A stretch of DNA of 64,000 bases from Oopsacas minuta (Eukaryota; Porifera; Hexactinellida; Lyssacinosida; Leucopsacidae), in NCBI GenBank assembly GCA_024704765.1, contig JAKMXF010000320.1:301480-365479 (forward strand). Direction: 5' to 3'. Shown here piece after piece: positions 45,897-57,689 of the stretch. Position 1 is the first letter of the stretch. Every line of letters begins with the position of its first letter. The notes beneath the pieces are model-generated. The model was given only the letters and a program-made list of their open reading frames with translations. It searched no databases and was not told the DNA's origin. The position numbers and the translations under genes were made by a program.

Positions 45897-48253
45897 TCAG
45901 TCGGCTGACTCAGAACATTCTGAAGAGGCAAATTGTTCTTGCAATTCTTGAATCTCACACTGCTGAGGTACGAGATTGCTCAATTTAGAAGGGAACTTGA
46001 GCGAGTTTCCGTCCAGATTCCAAAGGTTGAACCCACGCACTTCATGCCTCAAAGTATGTTCATCTATTGCTTCATCTGTTGTGGTACCCTCTTTAACATC
46101 CAATTATTCTAATATTTCGTTTAAAGAACAAGAAGCATCAAATTCTATGGGAACTCTCTTAGAGAAGCGACACCTCTCACGTTTTTCTCCATATAGCATA
46201 TAATGAGTTGTATTAGGAGATGACTCGTTGTCGTAGAAACTTTGAGTCGACTTTTTGGATGTGGAGCAAGTTGCTTAGCCATACTGAATACTCTTTCGAG
46301 ACATACAGTAGTGATCCACATCTCGAACAACTCCAACATACAGCATTTGATTAATCCCTACTGATGTGCTGTCTTAATAGGTAATCCTATGAAAGGATTA
46401 GTAATATAGGAACTTCAATATATCACAGGATCTACATCAATCAATTCTCTACTTCCAAAACGCATTGTCCAAGAATCGCCCTGAAGATACACGAAATCCA
46501 GCATGTGTTTTATGCACTCAGCGACCTGAGTTTCTGCCACTTTGGATCCATCCCTTTGTCTTGCTAACAACATTTTTAAGCCATCCTCAGCAATCTTCAT
46601 AAATTCTAAATCAGTTGAAAATTAAACTTCCTCTAAATCCAGGGTGGCAAAAATATGCAGTCGCGTGTAAACAAAAACCTATTTTTTGGGAATTAGGGTC
46701 TTCTCTTATCAGTGAATTCAAACGATCTTCACATTTGGTTATCACACGAAATTGTTCAATTTCATTAATAGAGAACTGACGGATAGCGAATGCTATTGCG
46801 AAAATAACTCCAAAGTTTTTTCCAAATTTGATTGAATCACTTGGTACAATGTCTAAGGTGATACAAAGTGGTTTGATGACTTCTACCAACTTAAGAACCC
46901 CATACCAAAACTCATTGTTAACAATTGCATCGCTTATTAGTGAGGGTAACTTCCTCCGCTTTGAATATTCCGTAATGTGGTCACGGTTGATAATCACACT
47001 CTCCAGAAGATCATCTGCTGAGTTCCAACGAACATCAGTTATACAAGCTATATTTTTCGGAACGCCACAATTTTCCTCTCCTACTCTCTCAAGTAATTAT
47101 TGAATTAATTGTTTTGCTCCAAGAACGGTTATTACATCATGCCAGAACTAGTTTAAGAGATGTGCTCAACATTGAATGATGAATGGGGGGATTTTATCAG
47201 ACTTTGAACTGAAAAGTGAGCCCGCATACCTGGCCCCCCTTTAAAATAGTAGCATCTCCATCAGAAATAAAACTTAGAACAGGTGTGTTTAGTTTTTCTG
47301 ACATGGTTTGAGCCCAATTGCAACATCTGATACCATAATATTCGTGATCTCGAAATTCACAAGGTCATAAATATGGTCGTAAAGAGTGTTACAAATTTAT
47401 AGTTCTTCCTCATTGAAGCGTAACGCAGTATCGGAAAAGAGCGAAGGAGTGAAGCGCATGTAACACTCCTACGCGATGGATCAATCCAAGTATCCACTGC
47501 TATTTGTGCCGACTCCCAGTTTTTGACAGAATTTTCTATTTCAAGTTTAGCCATTTGATAGAGGCGAGGGATGGTGACTTACGTAGCCTGTGAGCTGTAG
47601 GCATGGGACAATGTGGAGAAATTGTAGAAATTAATTGTTTAACAACATCCAACTCACACCCATCTTCCGGCATGAACTTTGGACAGCAAACTTTCCAGCT
47701 AGGTCTTCTATTATTCTGACTTGGTCATTTGTTGGTGGTGGTGAAGGAAATTCACACTTACTTTCAGTGGTGACTACTATTTTGGTTGCATCATGCTATC
47801 GAATTGAGTTGTGGACACAACTTGATAATCTTGAGAGCATGAATTGTAGAAGAAATACGTTTTTTCTGGGAGGTGGACAATCAATAACTGACTGTAATTA
47901 TCTAGAGATTTGGAGAGGATATTTTCCTTGAGTTTCCTTTCGAAAGGACAATGATTTAGAATATGGCCGATTATTTCGCTTGTCTGCGTTGAATTGACAT
48001 TCACAAGAGTACAAGTCCCAATGTGTGTCAGACCGCGAGAACCAAACAAATTTTTGCCACGATGTTTTAATTTTGTGTTCTTTACTTGAATTCGAGGTCT
48101 CCAATCATCTTTCAAATCATACATGGAGTCGTGAATTTGTGCCTCATAAGTTTCGTTACTTTTTACAATAGAATATATCATGTATACACGAAAAGGGAAA
48201 CTAGCATACTGAGAATCAAGAGAGTAGAGCACGTAGCCTATACACGTAACCAT
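45897..48253 (-). pseudogene. hAT transposase pseudogene
   Basis: Minus-strand segments in order: 48,253-47,777 (basic, unassigned N-terminal part), 47,554-47,357 ('NSVKNWESAQIAVDTWIDPS'), about 47,190-47,095 (a His-Leu-Leu-Asn segment, 'HDVITVLGAKQLI', the region before the insertion domain), 46,997-46,611 ('NNEFWYGVLKLVEVIKPLCI', a strong hAT block), and 46,339-46,145 ('LELFEMWITTVCLERVFSMA', the dimerisation block with E-R-x-F-S). Many stops. The N-terminal assignment is weak; the part from 47,554 down to 46,145 is secure. TIRs not identified. Confidence 0.65.
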
Positions 48254-48811
48254 GTGTGAAGTTTTACTGCCAATTTTAAATGCCTTTTACATATCATAAC
48301 GGAGTTAGGGCCACATGGGCCCCCTTTGGTTGGCCAATACGAAGATTCGAGTTACTTATAGTCCTTTCTTTAGAATTAGATAAATCTCCAGGTCTGCTTA
48401 TAGAAAATTCGATTGATTCATCAATCATCTTCAGATTGCATAAAACAAATATCTAGGCATCATATCACATAGAATGAAATGCCTAAATTTCTTGAATAGT
48501 ATCCTAGGCGATAGTATTATATCTACATTTGGCCCTTAATGCTTATGAACACTAACTACAAAAGTGTTTAATTCCCGTATAGATGACTAATGAGAAACTT
48601 TTAAAAAATCACAACTATATGAGAAAATTGTGTGAATAATTTTGTTCTTGTTTTTCTACATGAAAAAATAAACGTAGATCTCTCTATGAATTCATCAAAT
48701 ATACTTATGGGCCTAACTGTATTTTACATCGTGACTGGTAATAGAACAAAGTTACATCATCATGTTTCATGAAGTATATGTGATCTTTGAAGGTATATTG
48801 GAAGTCTATTG

Positions 48812-51018
48812 GAGGTATATTGGAGGTATATTGTGGTATATCGTGGTATGCCGAAAGTGGAGCGCATGCATTTGTTAGGATCATGCAACCTTCACTTGTT
48901 AGAATCATTTATTGAGGTAAGCTTCACTTGTTGGAATCATTATAATTTGTCTTCTCTTGTCGCAATTTTCAAGCGCTTCCTCATCTGTATAGATTTTATC
49001 TATAATGGTTTAACTTTCAATAATTATTCGACTTCCCTTTTTCGTGTAGTGACAATAAGCAATATTATGTTAATTATTGATTCACACTTCTGGTATTTAA
49101 GGATAACTAAACAATACATATCAGCCATTTCACATAATTTCATACGTTACAAATAATCTCAGGATGGAATATTCTATTGAAGAATACAAACGCAGTCAGA
49201 TGGAAAAAATACATACAATCGAAATTGAAGGGGAATTATGTCTACATTAGTAGCGTATTATTCAGGCGTAAATGCAAGGAACGAGCAAGTTAAACTGTGA
49301 AACTGTATTGATAACACCTCTAGGGCAACGCAATCATGATGTCGATGAATATAGATCAGAGATTTATCATCTAAAGACCAAATGCAAAACTATTGCCAAT
49401 ACTTCTCAAGCCAACCTCAGAAAGGTATTTGATGATTCTACCAGAGACGACCCACACGCATGTGAACTTTCTTTTCCTAGATGTGAATCATCCATGTACC
49501 GTGCTCGGAAAACAACAGAACCTGGTATACCTTTGAACGCATCGGAATTCTGTGACTTAATCCCAACTACTCAATTAGGAAATTCTTCAAGATTAGTGTA
49601 ACGAGTGGCAATCAAACTGGAGTGGTTTTCTTCTCTGAACAAATGAGTGATTTCTTTCTGAAGTTAGCAATATCCAATTTGACGGTACTTTTTATACGGT
49701 TCCTAAGCAATATACACAATTGTGGACAATATTTGTGTGGGTAGGAAGACATACTCTGCCAGCAATACACTGCTTAATGTCAGGGAAAAGTCAGGACTTA
49801 TATCAAGCCTTACTTGATAATCTTTTCAGTAAAATCCCCAACTTTAGACAATTGACATCGATGTCAGATTAGGAGCAAGCACCTAGAAACGCAATTAAAG
49901 AAGTACTCCCTCTAATATAAAATTACGGATGTTGGTTCTATTTTCCTCAACGCATCTGGACCAAAACGCAAAAAATCGGACTTGCTCAAGATTTCATGCA
50001 TAATCAAGTAGTCCCGAATTATATAAGGCAATTAATGGCCTACCCTTTTGCCAGCTTCTCTAATCAATCCTACTTTTTCCCTTCTTCAGACACCGAATAT
50101 GGAAAATCTCGCTAATGCAAAACTTCAAAAACTGAAACAATATTTCAGAAGACGTTGGTTAAACCAAATTACACCTGAGGAGTTATCTATATTCGATCTA
50201 ACTATTACAACTAATAATGGAGCTGAGAGTTATCACTCTAAGCTAAAATCAATAATACATATAAATCATCCGAGGATTTTGACTTTTCTATCTACCCTCA
50301 ATCAGATAATACAAGACAACGATATTGGGCGCTTGTGTCTCGGTCTAGAGATAAGTAGATCTCAAAAAAGGAAGAATGTCCGAAATTTTGATCGCAGAAT
50401 GGTGCTGAAACAGAAGTTTAGTGATGGACAACTTAATCCTTGGGACTTTCTCAATGCAATCAGTCACACTATCGGCAGCTTAAATACTAATGATAGTTTG
50501 GTCTCTAGTAGCGATTCGGAGGATTCCGATTCGAAGGTTGATGACATACCTAGGGGAGAAAATAAATGTGTAGTATGCCTTGCAATCCGTACTTCTACAT
50601 GGATTTTCATGTCCTCTAGGCATACGAACTGTTGTAAAAGTTATAGCCAAATATTCAAGACCTTGGGCAATCATGCCCTGTCTGTCGCGCTAATATTGAG
50701 AACATGTTCCCTATCTTCATCAATTAGAGTCCAATATACTAGTCATATTATTAGTTTATTCGTACTGTTATGCTGTTATTGTATCTGTACTTACATTACT
50801 AGTACGTTTACTTATTTAATTATTAAGTGTATTGTCTACAAATAAATAAAGCAACCTGATCTTGAATTTTATACGACTACGACAAACTGCAAGGTTACCT
50901 CAATAAATGGTTCTAACAAATGAAGGTTTGCATGATTCTAACAAATGCTGCGGCTCCCCGAAAGTTTATACTTTTCTGGTATAATTATATACCTAATTAT
51001 ACTATCGATATACCTCCT
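48812..51018 (+). mobile_element. MULE transposon with ~110-bp TIRs
   Basis: 48,812-48,920 and 50,890-51,018 are inverted copies (shared GGAGGTATAT ends, CGAAAGT, GCATTTGTTAG.ATCATGCAA, CACTTGTTAGAATCATTTATTGAGGTAA). The transposase between them runs left to right. The exact outer base and TSD are unclear because TATTGGAGG is itself reiterated at the left end. Confidence 0.8.
49272..50750 (+). pseudogene. MULE transposase with C-terminal RING-type finger
   Basis: 49,272-49,601: 'QANLRKVFDDSTRDDPHACE' and 'FPRCESSMYRARKTTEPGIP', typical of arthropod MULE N-terminal regions. Frameshifted core 49,610-49,870: 'TSGNQTGVVFFSEQM', 'QFDGTFYTVPKQYTQLWTIF' (first Asp) and 'LPAIHCLMSGKSQDLYQALL'. 50,048-50,660: 'YFRRRWLNQITPEELSIFDL' and 'TTNNGAESYHSKLKSII'. 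Then at about 50,565-50,740 'KCVVCL', 'SRHTNCCKS' and, after a one-base shift near 50,670, 'SCPVCRANIENMFPIFIN', giving a C-x2-C ... H-x3-C-C ... C-P-x-C RING of the IAP-like kind. Stops at 49,870 and elsewhere. Fusion of RING to MULE is known to me from invertebrate predicted proteins. Two Cys of the usual RING are replaced here ('MSSRH', 'KSYSQ'). Confidence 0.75.
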
Positions 51019-51683
51019 CAAGTGAGAGAAGCTGATAGAGCAATAGAATTCAAAAATCGGATGAAAACTGACCAAGATACGAAAATTTCTTTACAAAGCT
51101 AAATCCTATACTAAGTCTTGCAAGAGCGCTCCTCCTCTCAAATTTCATACGCTTAAATCAGTACAAGTATATGTCTATACGATATCTTGGCTTTGGCCTA
51201 GCTCAGAGTTAAAGGCTTCAGAGAAATTCAAGTTGCTTCAAATTGTTCTGTGAGATATTTTGAACATTCCTTCAAGTTGTTGTATATTTATTTTTATCAA
51301 TGTTTCTAGCTGGTATATTAGTATAGTACTCAAAGATTGCGTCAAATTCTGGTTTACATATTTTGGACGTTTTCAAATAGTGATATATGTTTTTACTATT
51401 CAGTTGCTGGAATGCGTAATACATTTCAAAGAGGTATTTAATGTGAGTAGCGGATGTGCTTCATTTTAGTAGCACATAAATAGGCTATATTAAGATTATT
51501 GATAAGTCATATTTATAGATACACGTTATCGTATCAATCGTAGTTACCCAAAGTGCTGAATTGAAGGTGATTTGATAAGTTTGGTAACCAGAATACGACA
51601 AGTGGTCATTGGAATGCTGGTGCGTATATAATGTATAGTAGTAAGATATATAAAACTTACACCATTCGTTAGATAATTCTATT
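51019..51683. other. Spacer / possible promoter of the next ORF
   Basis: A TATATAATGTATAG ... ATATATAAAACTT cluster at 51,626-51,658 lies 25-60 bp before the ATG at 51,684 and could serve as a TATA region. Otherwise nothing recognised. Confidence 0.35.
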
Positions 51684-52223
51684 TTGGAAATGGCTGAAAA
51701 AGTAACATCACAAACTGGGTTTGATAATATATACCCACATAAACGAAAAATCTATGAGAAAGAAGATATCAACTTCATCACATTAGACATCGACAAAGTA
51801 TGCCTATCAGAAGTTGTATCATATACATTGATAGAATCAGTTATACCAACATGGTCAAAACCAGGTGATTATTATACTTTAATTCCTTATGCTTTCAAGC
51901 AAAGTTTACTTGCTCGTTGATTTAATATAATTTCTCGCATAGGTCAATGGCCTGATTGCTTCTCAGAACCAGAAATGAAATTAGTAGAAATGCCTATCAT
52001 TGACCAGTATGTCAGACTATTGATGATGAAGTCTCGCGTATTTAAGTTAGAGGATAGTGAATATGTTATAATTACAGATTATGATCACTCACAAAAAGGT
52101 AATTTTACAAAATTATCACTAGTATTGTTTCCTGTTTGCATGTTTGTCCATCTGTCCTATATACTTGGTAGGTTAATCGGAACCAATTTTTACACTTTGA
52201 AAGTTATTACGAATGTAAAGTAA
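51684..52223 (+). CDS. Unidentified gene, reading frame continuous except one stop
   Basis: From the ATG at 51,684 the frame encodes 'MAEKVTSQTGFDNIYPHKRK', then a stop TGA at 51,918-51,920, then continues in the same frame through 'WPDCFSEPEMKLVEMPIIDQ' and 'KSRVFKLEDSEYVIITDYDH' to 52,223. The stop is enclosed by GT (51,917) and AG (51,942-51,943), which would allow a 27-nt in-phase intron; a nonsense mutation is the simpler alternative. Another possible 24-nt GT...AG segment starts at about 52,100. No family recognised. No transposon motif is present, so this may be a host gene. Confidence 0.35.
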
Positions 52224-52508
52224 ACATTACTGAAATCTCACTATATCTATAGGCACTGATAATTATAACTTGCTTTCATGGCATAAAACTTTATAAATAA
52301 GTAAAGAAGACTGTAAACAGCAAAAGTCGTTGTATATTATATTAGAATTGATTAATCGATTCATAATTCAGATGACTACAAAAAGTAAATTAATATTGAA
52401 TTGTTCATTATTCTGGAGTTAACGATTCAATTTTTGAAGTATAGTATTCTCCGCTTAATACAGCCACCGGGTAATAGGTTCACTTGATGAGAAACAGAAT
52501 GCAAAATA

Positions 52509-52811
52509 ATGTTAAATTGCTCCGTTTCTAGGGCCAACACTTTTATTTCGGGTAATCCGGCCAACATGGCCTGGTCCCAAGTGACCCTATTAACATTTAT
52601 TATTCTCACTACCAAAACTAAACATTATGTATCTCAAGGAACCGTTGTACTAAACGAAAGGAGAATCATAATTGAAACAAACAGGAATATATGCACATTT
52701 GTTATTACATGTTCTCATTATCAAGCTGGTGAACTCTGTTCACTAAATAATTGTTTGCAAGTTTGTGAAGCAAAAATTCTAGAAGACAATTTATTATTTC
52801 CCAAGTCTTAA
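52509..52811 (+). CDS. Unidentified 100-residue ORF
   Basis: The C-terminal two thirds ('SQGTVVLNERRIIIETNRN', 'CTFVITCSHYQAGELCSLNN', 'EAKILEDNLLF') read like alternating strands of a small beta-rich domain, but no family is assigned. The first third overlaps MITE-like sequence (the segment 52,440-52,580 starts ATAGTATTCTCCGCTTAATAC, reminiscent of a Tigger terminus). The true coding part may begin near 52,640 and be a last exon of the gene at 51.7 kb. Confidence 0.3.
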   Translation: MLNCSVSRANTFISGNPANMAWSQVTLLTFIILTTKTKHYVSQGTVVLNERRIIIETNRNICTFVITCSHYQAGELCSLNNCLQVCEAKILEDNLLFPKS

Positions 52812-53600
52812 TGATATCTTTTTGTTTGACAGATCATACTTTTCACAACTTCCAATTAAATAGTGGTGGGCGGTATCTTGTTCTTGTTCTTCAAAGTGCA
52901 AGGAACACTTTAGACCCTATAATATTCTCGAAAAAGCTGGATCAAATACACAAAAAAGGTTGAATATAACACGATATCAACAAGACCAATGTCATTAAAT
53001 CTAGATGAAAGCCAAATAGAAATTTACACCCACCAGCACAGCTATGGCATCAATTTACCTTTAAATATGTATCCTGAAATGGAATTATGTGGCTATGGTT
53101 AAAACTCAATGAAGAAGAGAAGCTTAAACAAAAGAAGGTTGGAATAATTATCTATTTAGAAAATGATGTCAATGAATTCAAAGATTATAAATTTATATAT
53201 TTATATATTTATAATCAATGAACCATTCGCTCAGTCGTTTCGCGACGATTTCTCAACCACACTGCTTCTGGGTATGCAATTTTAATTTAGTATGGGCGGT
53301 TATCCACGCATTTAACTGTTGAAAACAAGTCTTTACAATTATAAAGTAATTTCAATATACATTTTTACTGTATCGACTATACTATAGTGTGGTGGTCCGG
53401 TATTAAAAGGGTCTTCTCCTAGACCTTCTATAAAATCCAAAAGAGTTATTAAAATTATAGGCCTAATAGCCTTTCCAACACGAGGGGAAATTTAATTAAT
53501 TAATTGTATATAGAAAAGGCAACTGGTCTACCTATAAGATTGTTCATATGATTGCAATCAACTTGTCCTAAATTACCCCTCCTACATTTGCCAGTACCAA
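52812..53600. other. Non-coding stretch
   Basis: A short (ATTTATAT)n-like tract at 53,190-53,212; otherwise AT-rich with no supported feature. Confidence 0.4.
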
Positions 53601-53622
53601 GAGGAAAGCCAGGCTCCAATAT

Positions 53623-56150
53623 ATGATTGATCGGCAAGATTCTCGGTTGAAGGCTGAAACTCGTAGGAAGAGAGTTACGCGATGCCTCGATATGAGTGAA
53701 CGTCAGGCTACTCGGGTGACTATTGAGGCTGATGAAGACCGAGAGTTTCGATTTTATGATATGAGTGAACGTCAAGCTACGCAACTATCAATGACGACGA
53801 TTGAAGACCGTGATGTGTCCGTCTTAACGATAAGCGAGAGCGTTAAGCCTCTTTGGAAACATCTTTGACGGTGAAACAGGCCCTTGAAAGAAAGGTTCAG
53901 TTCAAATAAGCGTAAATCTCAAATATTCCATTATTTTGCCAGATCACTATTTGCCTGTGATGTTCCAGATAGTTTTGTGGATGAACATTCATGTGGCAGT
54001 TTTTAGTTTAAGCTGCTCTGTGAGTCTGGCTAAATCCTGGGAGGGAGAGAAGCTTTCGGGTAGTACTAAGTTATGAATCAAGTTCCCGCGTTGTTGTGGG
54101 AACGCGAAGGTAATTCTATCCCCTTTAGCTTTGATTCCTGACCTGTTGATGCACCTCCTGACTGCTACTGACCCGCGCGGAAGAGCTTCTCAAGAGAAAA
54201 TCCGGGCATACAATCGTGCACTGGCGTCTGCTTCTCTTGGGACTAATATATACAAGGTCTAGCAATTGCTAATGAGAGAGTATGCACATTTCGTATCCAC
54301 AGTGTAGTATGCCATTGCATTGGACAGTTATTGCCTAAAGATAATGAGGCAAGCAAATACCTGCAAATCTATATTCACGAAGGTACCGCTGATGCTGAGT
54401 GGAGAACGGTCTGCGGCGCCTTAGAGATGCGTCTCTTCTGAGTTGGAAATACTTCAACAGTTGCTGCATGAGAATAACCCTACCATTTCTTTCTTTAGAC
54501 ATGGTATAGAGGTGATCCGTGAAGAAGGGCATGATGATGTGAGATGGTTATCCTTTCCGAGGGGACTCCTGACTCTCGACTTTCTAATATACCACTTCCC
54601 CCGAAGTAGCTGTCTTTATTCCAGGTGTCGGCTATGGAGAGGAGGCAGCCAGCAGAGACATAGTGTCGTACATGCGTTTAGGCAAATGTTTTAGTTATAT
54701 CGGGATGCGAGGGGTAGTCAGGAAATATGGTAAGCTTGACTTTTTCATTACATTTACATGTAACCCGCAATGGGAGGAGATTACGTCCGTACTCCAATTA
54801 ACTCAAAAGCTGAGCTATCGTCTCGATTAAATGTCCGAGTGTTTAAATGAAGTTGCTATGCTTAATTGAGGATTTGATGAGTGGTTGCGTATTGGGCAAC
54901 TGAAAGGATATGGTTATATGATCGATTTCCAAAAACGTGGTCTACCTCACGCTCATATTTTGGTCATGTTATATGATCGCGATAAACCTCGAAATCCCAG
55001 TGATTATGATCATATTGTTTGTGCTGAGATCCCACACCCGGTTAAGCAATCCGACTTGCACGATATTGTTAAACACTGTATGATGCATGGCCCATGTGGG
55101 GTTGCGAAAAGAATGCACCTTGCAACGTGACGGTAAGTGCACTAAAAACTTTCCGAAACCATTTTCACCAATTGTTACTACAGCTGAAGATGGCTACCCT
55201 ATATATCGTCGTTGTGACATCGGCCGTGCTGTCAATGTGGGCGGATAAAGCTTGGTAATAGGTGCGTAGTGCCATACAATCCTATCCTATTACTTAAGTA
55301 TAATGCTCAGTATAATGTCGAGATTTGCTCTACAGTGAGTGCAGTCAACTATCTTTATAAAAATATCTGTGAAGGTCATGATAAAGCTATTGTGGAATTC
55401 ATGTCATGTGGCGAGGATAGATACTACTCCATCTAAATCAGTGAATGAAGTTTCCGAGTATTTAGAGGGTAGATATGTGTCTGCTGCCAAGGCGTGTTAT
55501 CGTATCTTTGGGTAGGAACTCCATGCCAAAATGCCACATGTGTTAAGGTCAGCTCTGCATATCAAGGATCGCCAGCCAGTGTATTTCCCTGAACAGGATG
55601 AACTAGAGGATGCATTGAATAGACAACATAATACGACTCGAGAGTCATGGCTCCATAAAATCGAACTCTTCCCGATGGGAAGGTCGTAACCTATGCGAAT
55701 TTTTCTGGTAAATTATTTGTTTGGGAGTCTAAGCACGTGTGGAAGGTTAGAGTGAAAGGACATAGTACCATGATTGGGCGCAACTATGCTGCACATCCTT
55801 GGGGAATGTGAGCGTTTATATATGCGAATGCTCCTGAACCATGTTAAAGGATGCGACTGTTAAGAGGACCTTCGGACTTTGGCTGATGGTATCGTCTACT
55901 GTAGGCCGCACGCAGACTAGGAATGTTGGAAAATGAAAATGAAGATGAATTGGATGAGTGTTTGACAGATGCTGCGGATGGAAGAAATCAGCCAATGGTG
56001 GAGTAATGGTTAAGAATGTCGTCTATCGGGAGATTTCTCATGCACAGGTGGTTGTAGAAATCTTTTGTCGTCCAGCATCGCCAGCATTGATCTTTATAGG
56101 TCATTTCTCAGGATTACCCGATAATTTCCTCTCATTCTGTACTCGTCTTC
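53623..56150 (+). pseudogene. Helitron relic: STPR-like repeats and Helitron_like_N/Rep region
   Basis: 53,623-53,868 has Arg-rich repeats ('MSERQATRVTIEADEDREFR' recurring with period near 23 residues). From about 54,300 the + strand matches Helitron proteins across many shifts: 'LLPKDNEASKYLQIYIHEG', 'LLHENNPTISFFRHGIEVI', then the Rep domain: 'FFITFTCNPQWEEITSV' (54,742; motif 1), 'FQKRGLPHAHILVM' (54,927; HUH motif), 'DHIVCAEIPHP' and 'IVKHCMMHGPCG'. Next 'YNPILLLKYNA', 'VEICSTVSAVNYLYKN' (tyrosine motif region; 55,310-55,365), 'LEGRYVSAAKACYRIFG', 'LEDALNRQ', 'TYANFSGKF' and 'ENENEDELDECLTDAADG' (about 55,930). The helicase domain is not seen after 56.1 kb, so the element is truncated or the rest has decayed. 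At least ten lesions; inactive. Confidence 0.85.
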
Positions 56151-57110
56151 TCCCCCTGGTAAGAGAGGATTGATAGGAAATAGTTCTTAGAGAGAGAGTA
56201 AAGTGTCCAAGATCTTCGAATTTGGTAGTGGTAGAGATGTCGTTGCGAAGGAGACTCCGAAAGTGTGCAATCTTAACAGTAGTGAGGTTACATCCGGATT
56301 ATCTGATAGTCTTTCCCAGAGGTTATTAGAAGTCAAAACTACGCTCGGGAAGGTCTTTTGCATGGAACATCCTTATGTCATTATGCATCACTCACCGATA
56401 AATTGTTTAATAATTTGATGCTAGATTTAATTAATTTCCAGTTCACTGTGATGGTAACTGTTTATACCGAGCTCTATCTCATATCACTTTGGTAGTGATC
56501 GCCCTTATAATAACCTTAAAAGGTGTTTGTTCTGGACATTTTTGACAAAGCCAGAGCATTTTTTAATGTAATGGCTTGGACTGGGATATCGAGTGAGGAG
56601 GACCTTCACTTCCACTTTCGAGATATTTCAGCGCACAACAAATGGGGAAGAAACAAGGAATTGGATATCTTAGGGACTAGCTCGGATCGATGTGGTGACA
56701 ATAAATGCATGTGGTGTTGACCCTGCTAACTGGAGAGCCTGTACGCTATTCATCATGAATACTTAGATCCTACGTTAGTATGTGCTCCCATTTATGAAAG
56801 TAATAAATTTGTAGTGATTTTCTATTCGATTAACCATCATAAAAGAATTGAGCAGTTTGTTCCATTTTACATGTAACTCGATAATTTTACTAATCTGTGT
56901 GTGTATTGCATTTATTTGTAGATATACATGGATTGATTTGCGAATATTGTAAACTTCTTTCCTGAGACTATTTTTGCAACGCGTTACTTTAGCTATCTGT
57001 GTCGTCCCATTGTTATCCACATATATTTGGGTGTTAAACTGAGCACAGTAGTACCTTGGTATGGCTGTAATCATTACAGATTTCGGGAATCAGGTGTTCT
57101 GCCTGGAAGA
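56151..57110. other. Unassigned stretch after the Helitron
   Basis: Short open frames on both strands, none with a known motif. May contain eroded Helitron sequence. No helicase P-loop was found. Confidence 0.35.
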
Positions 57111-57116
57111 TACTCC

Positions 57117-57625
57117 TCTACTTAGGTAGAGAGTTGACAACAGGAGGAGCGACTGAAGCTCACGGAGAATAGACTACTTTCCTCACTGACTCTTCTACTT
57201 CTGTATAGCTGTTGACAGGTAGTGTATCTCTGCCTGTTTGATGCTTCTACTTCGGTGGTTGTGTTAGCAGGTGGGGTGGCTGGTTCCCCCTGTTGAATCG
57301 CTTACTCTACCTGGAGGACGCTTTCTACTTGGAGGACGCTTTTCCATAGGTTGAGCGACATCTTTGTCTGTTATAGACTCTATTTTGATAGATTTTTGAT
57401 GGACAGAGAGACTCCTCCTTCGGGTTTGAATCAGTGCTCTGACTGAAGATGCTTTAACTTCGGTAGTTGCATTGACAGCTGGCATGGCTGTATCCCCACA
57501 AATTGAATCGGCTGCTACTAACATACTATATTACTTTGGTAGTTTATTTGTCCAGTAATGCAGCTTATTCACCGTAGGTATTATCTAGTACTATTTCTGA
57601 TTATGGTGCTACTTAGGTAGTGCTT
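57117..57625 (-). repeat. Decayed repetitive coding-like sequence
   Basis: The phrase CTACTT(A/C)GGTAG recurs about every 60-130 bp (57,119, 57,245, 57,460, 57,611). On the minus strand two copies encode similar peptides, 'GDTAMPAVNATTEVKAS' (57,497-57,444) and, in another frame, 'GEPATPPANTTTEVEAS' (about 57,292-57,238). This looks like a degenerate array of a Thr/Ala-rich repeat. Nature unknown. Confidence 0.4.
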
Positions 57626-57689
57626 CTATTGATTTGAAATCTGTAAACTGTAGGTTCCGTAACAATAGTTTAACAGTTTCAAACAAATA

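Noticed and set aside
52509-52811. OB-fold protein such as TEN1 or RPA3
   Set aside because: Only a vague strand-like pattern. Key residues of those families could not be aligned.
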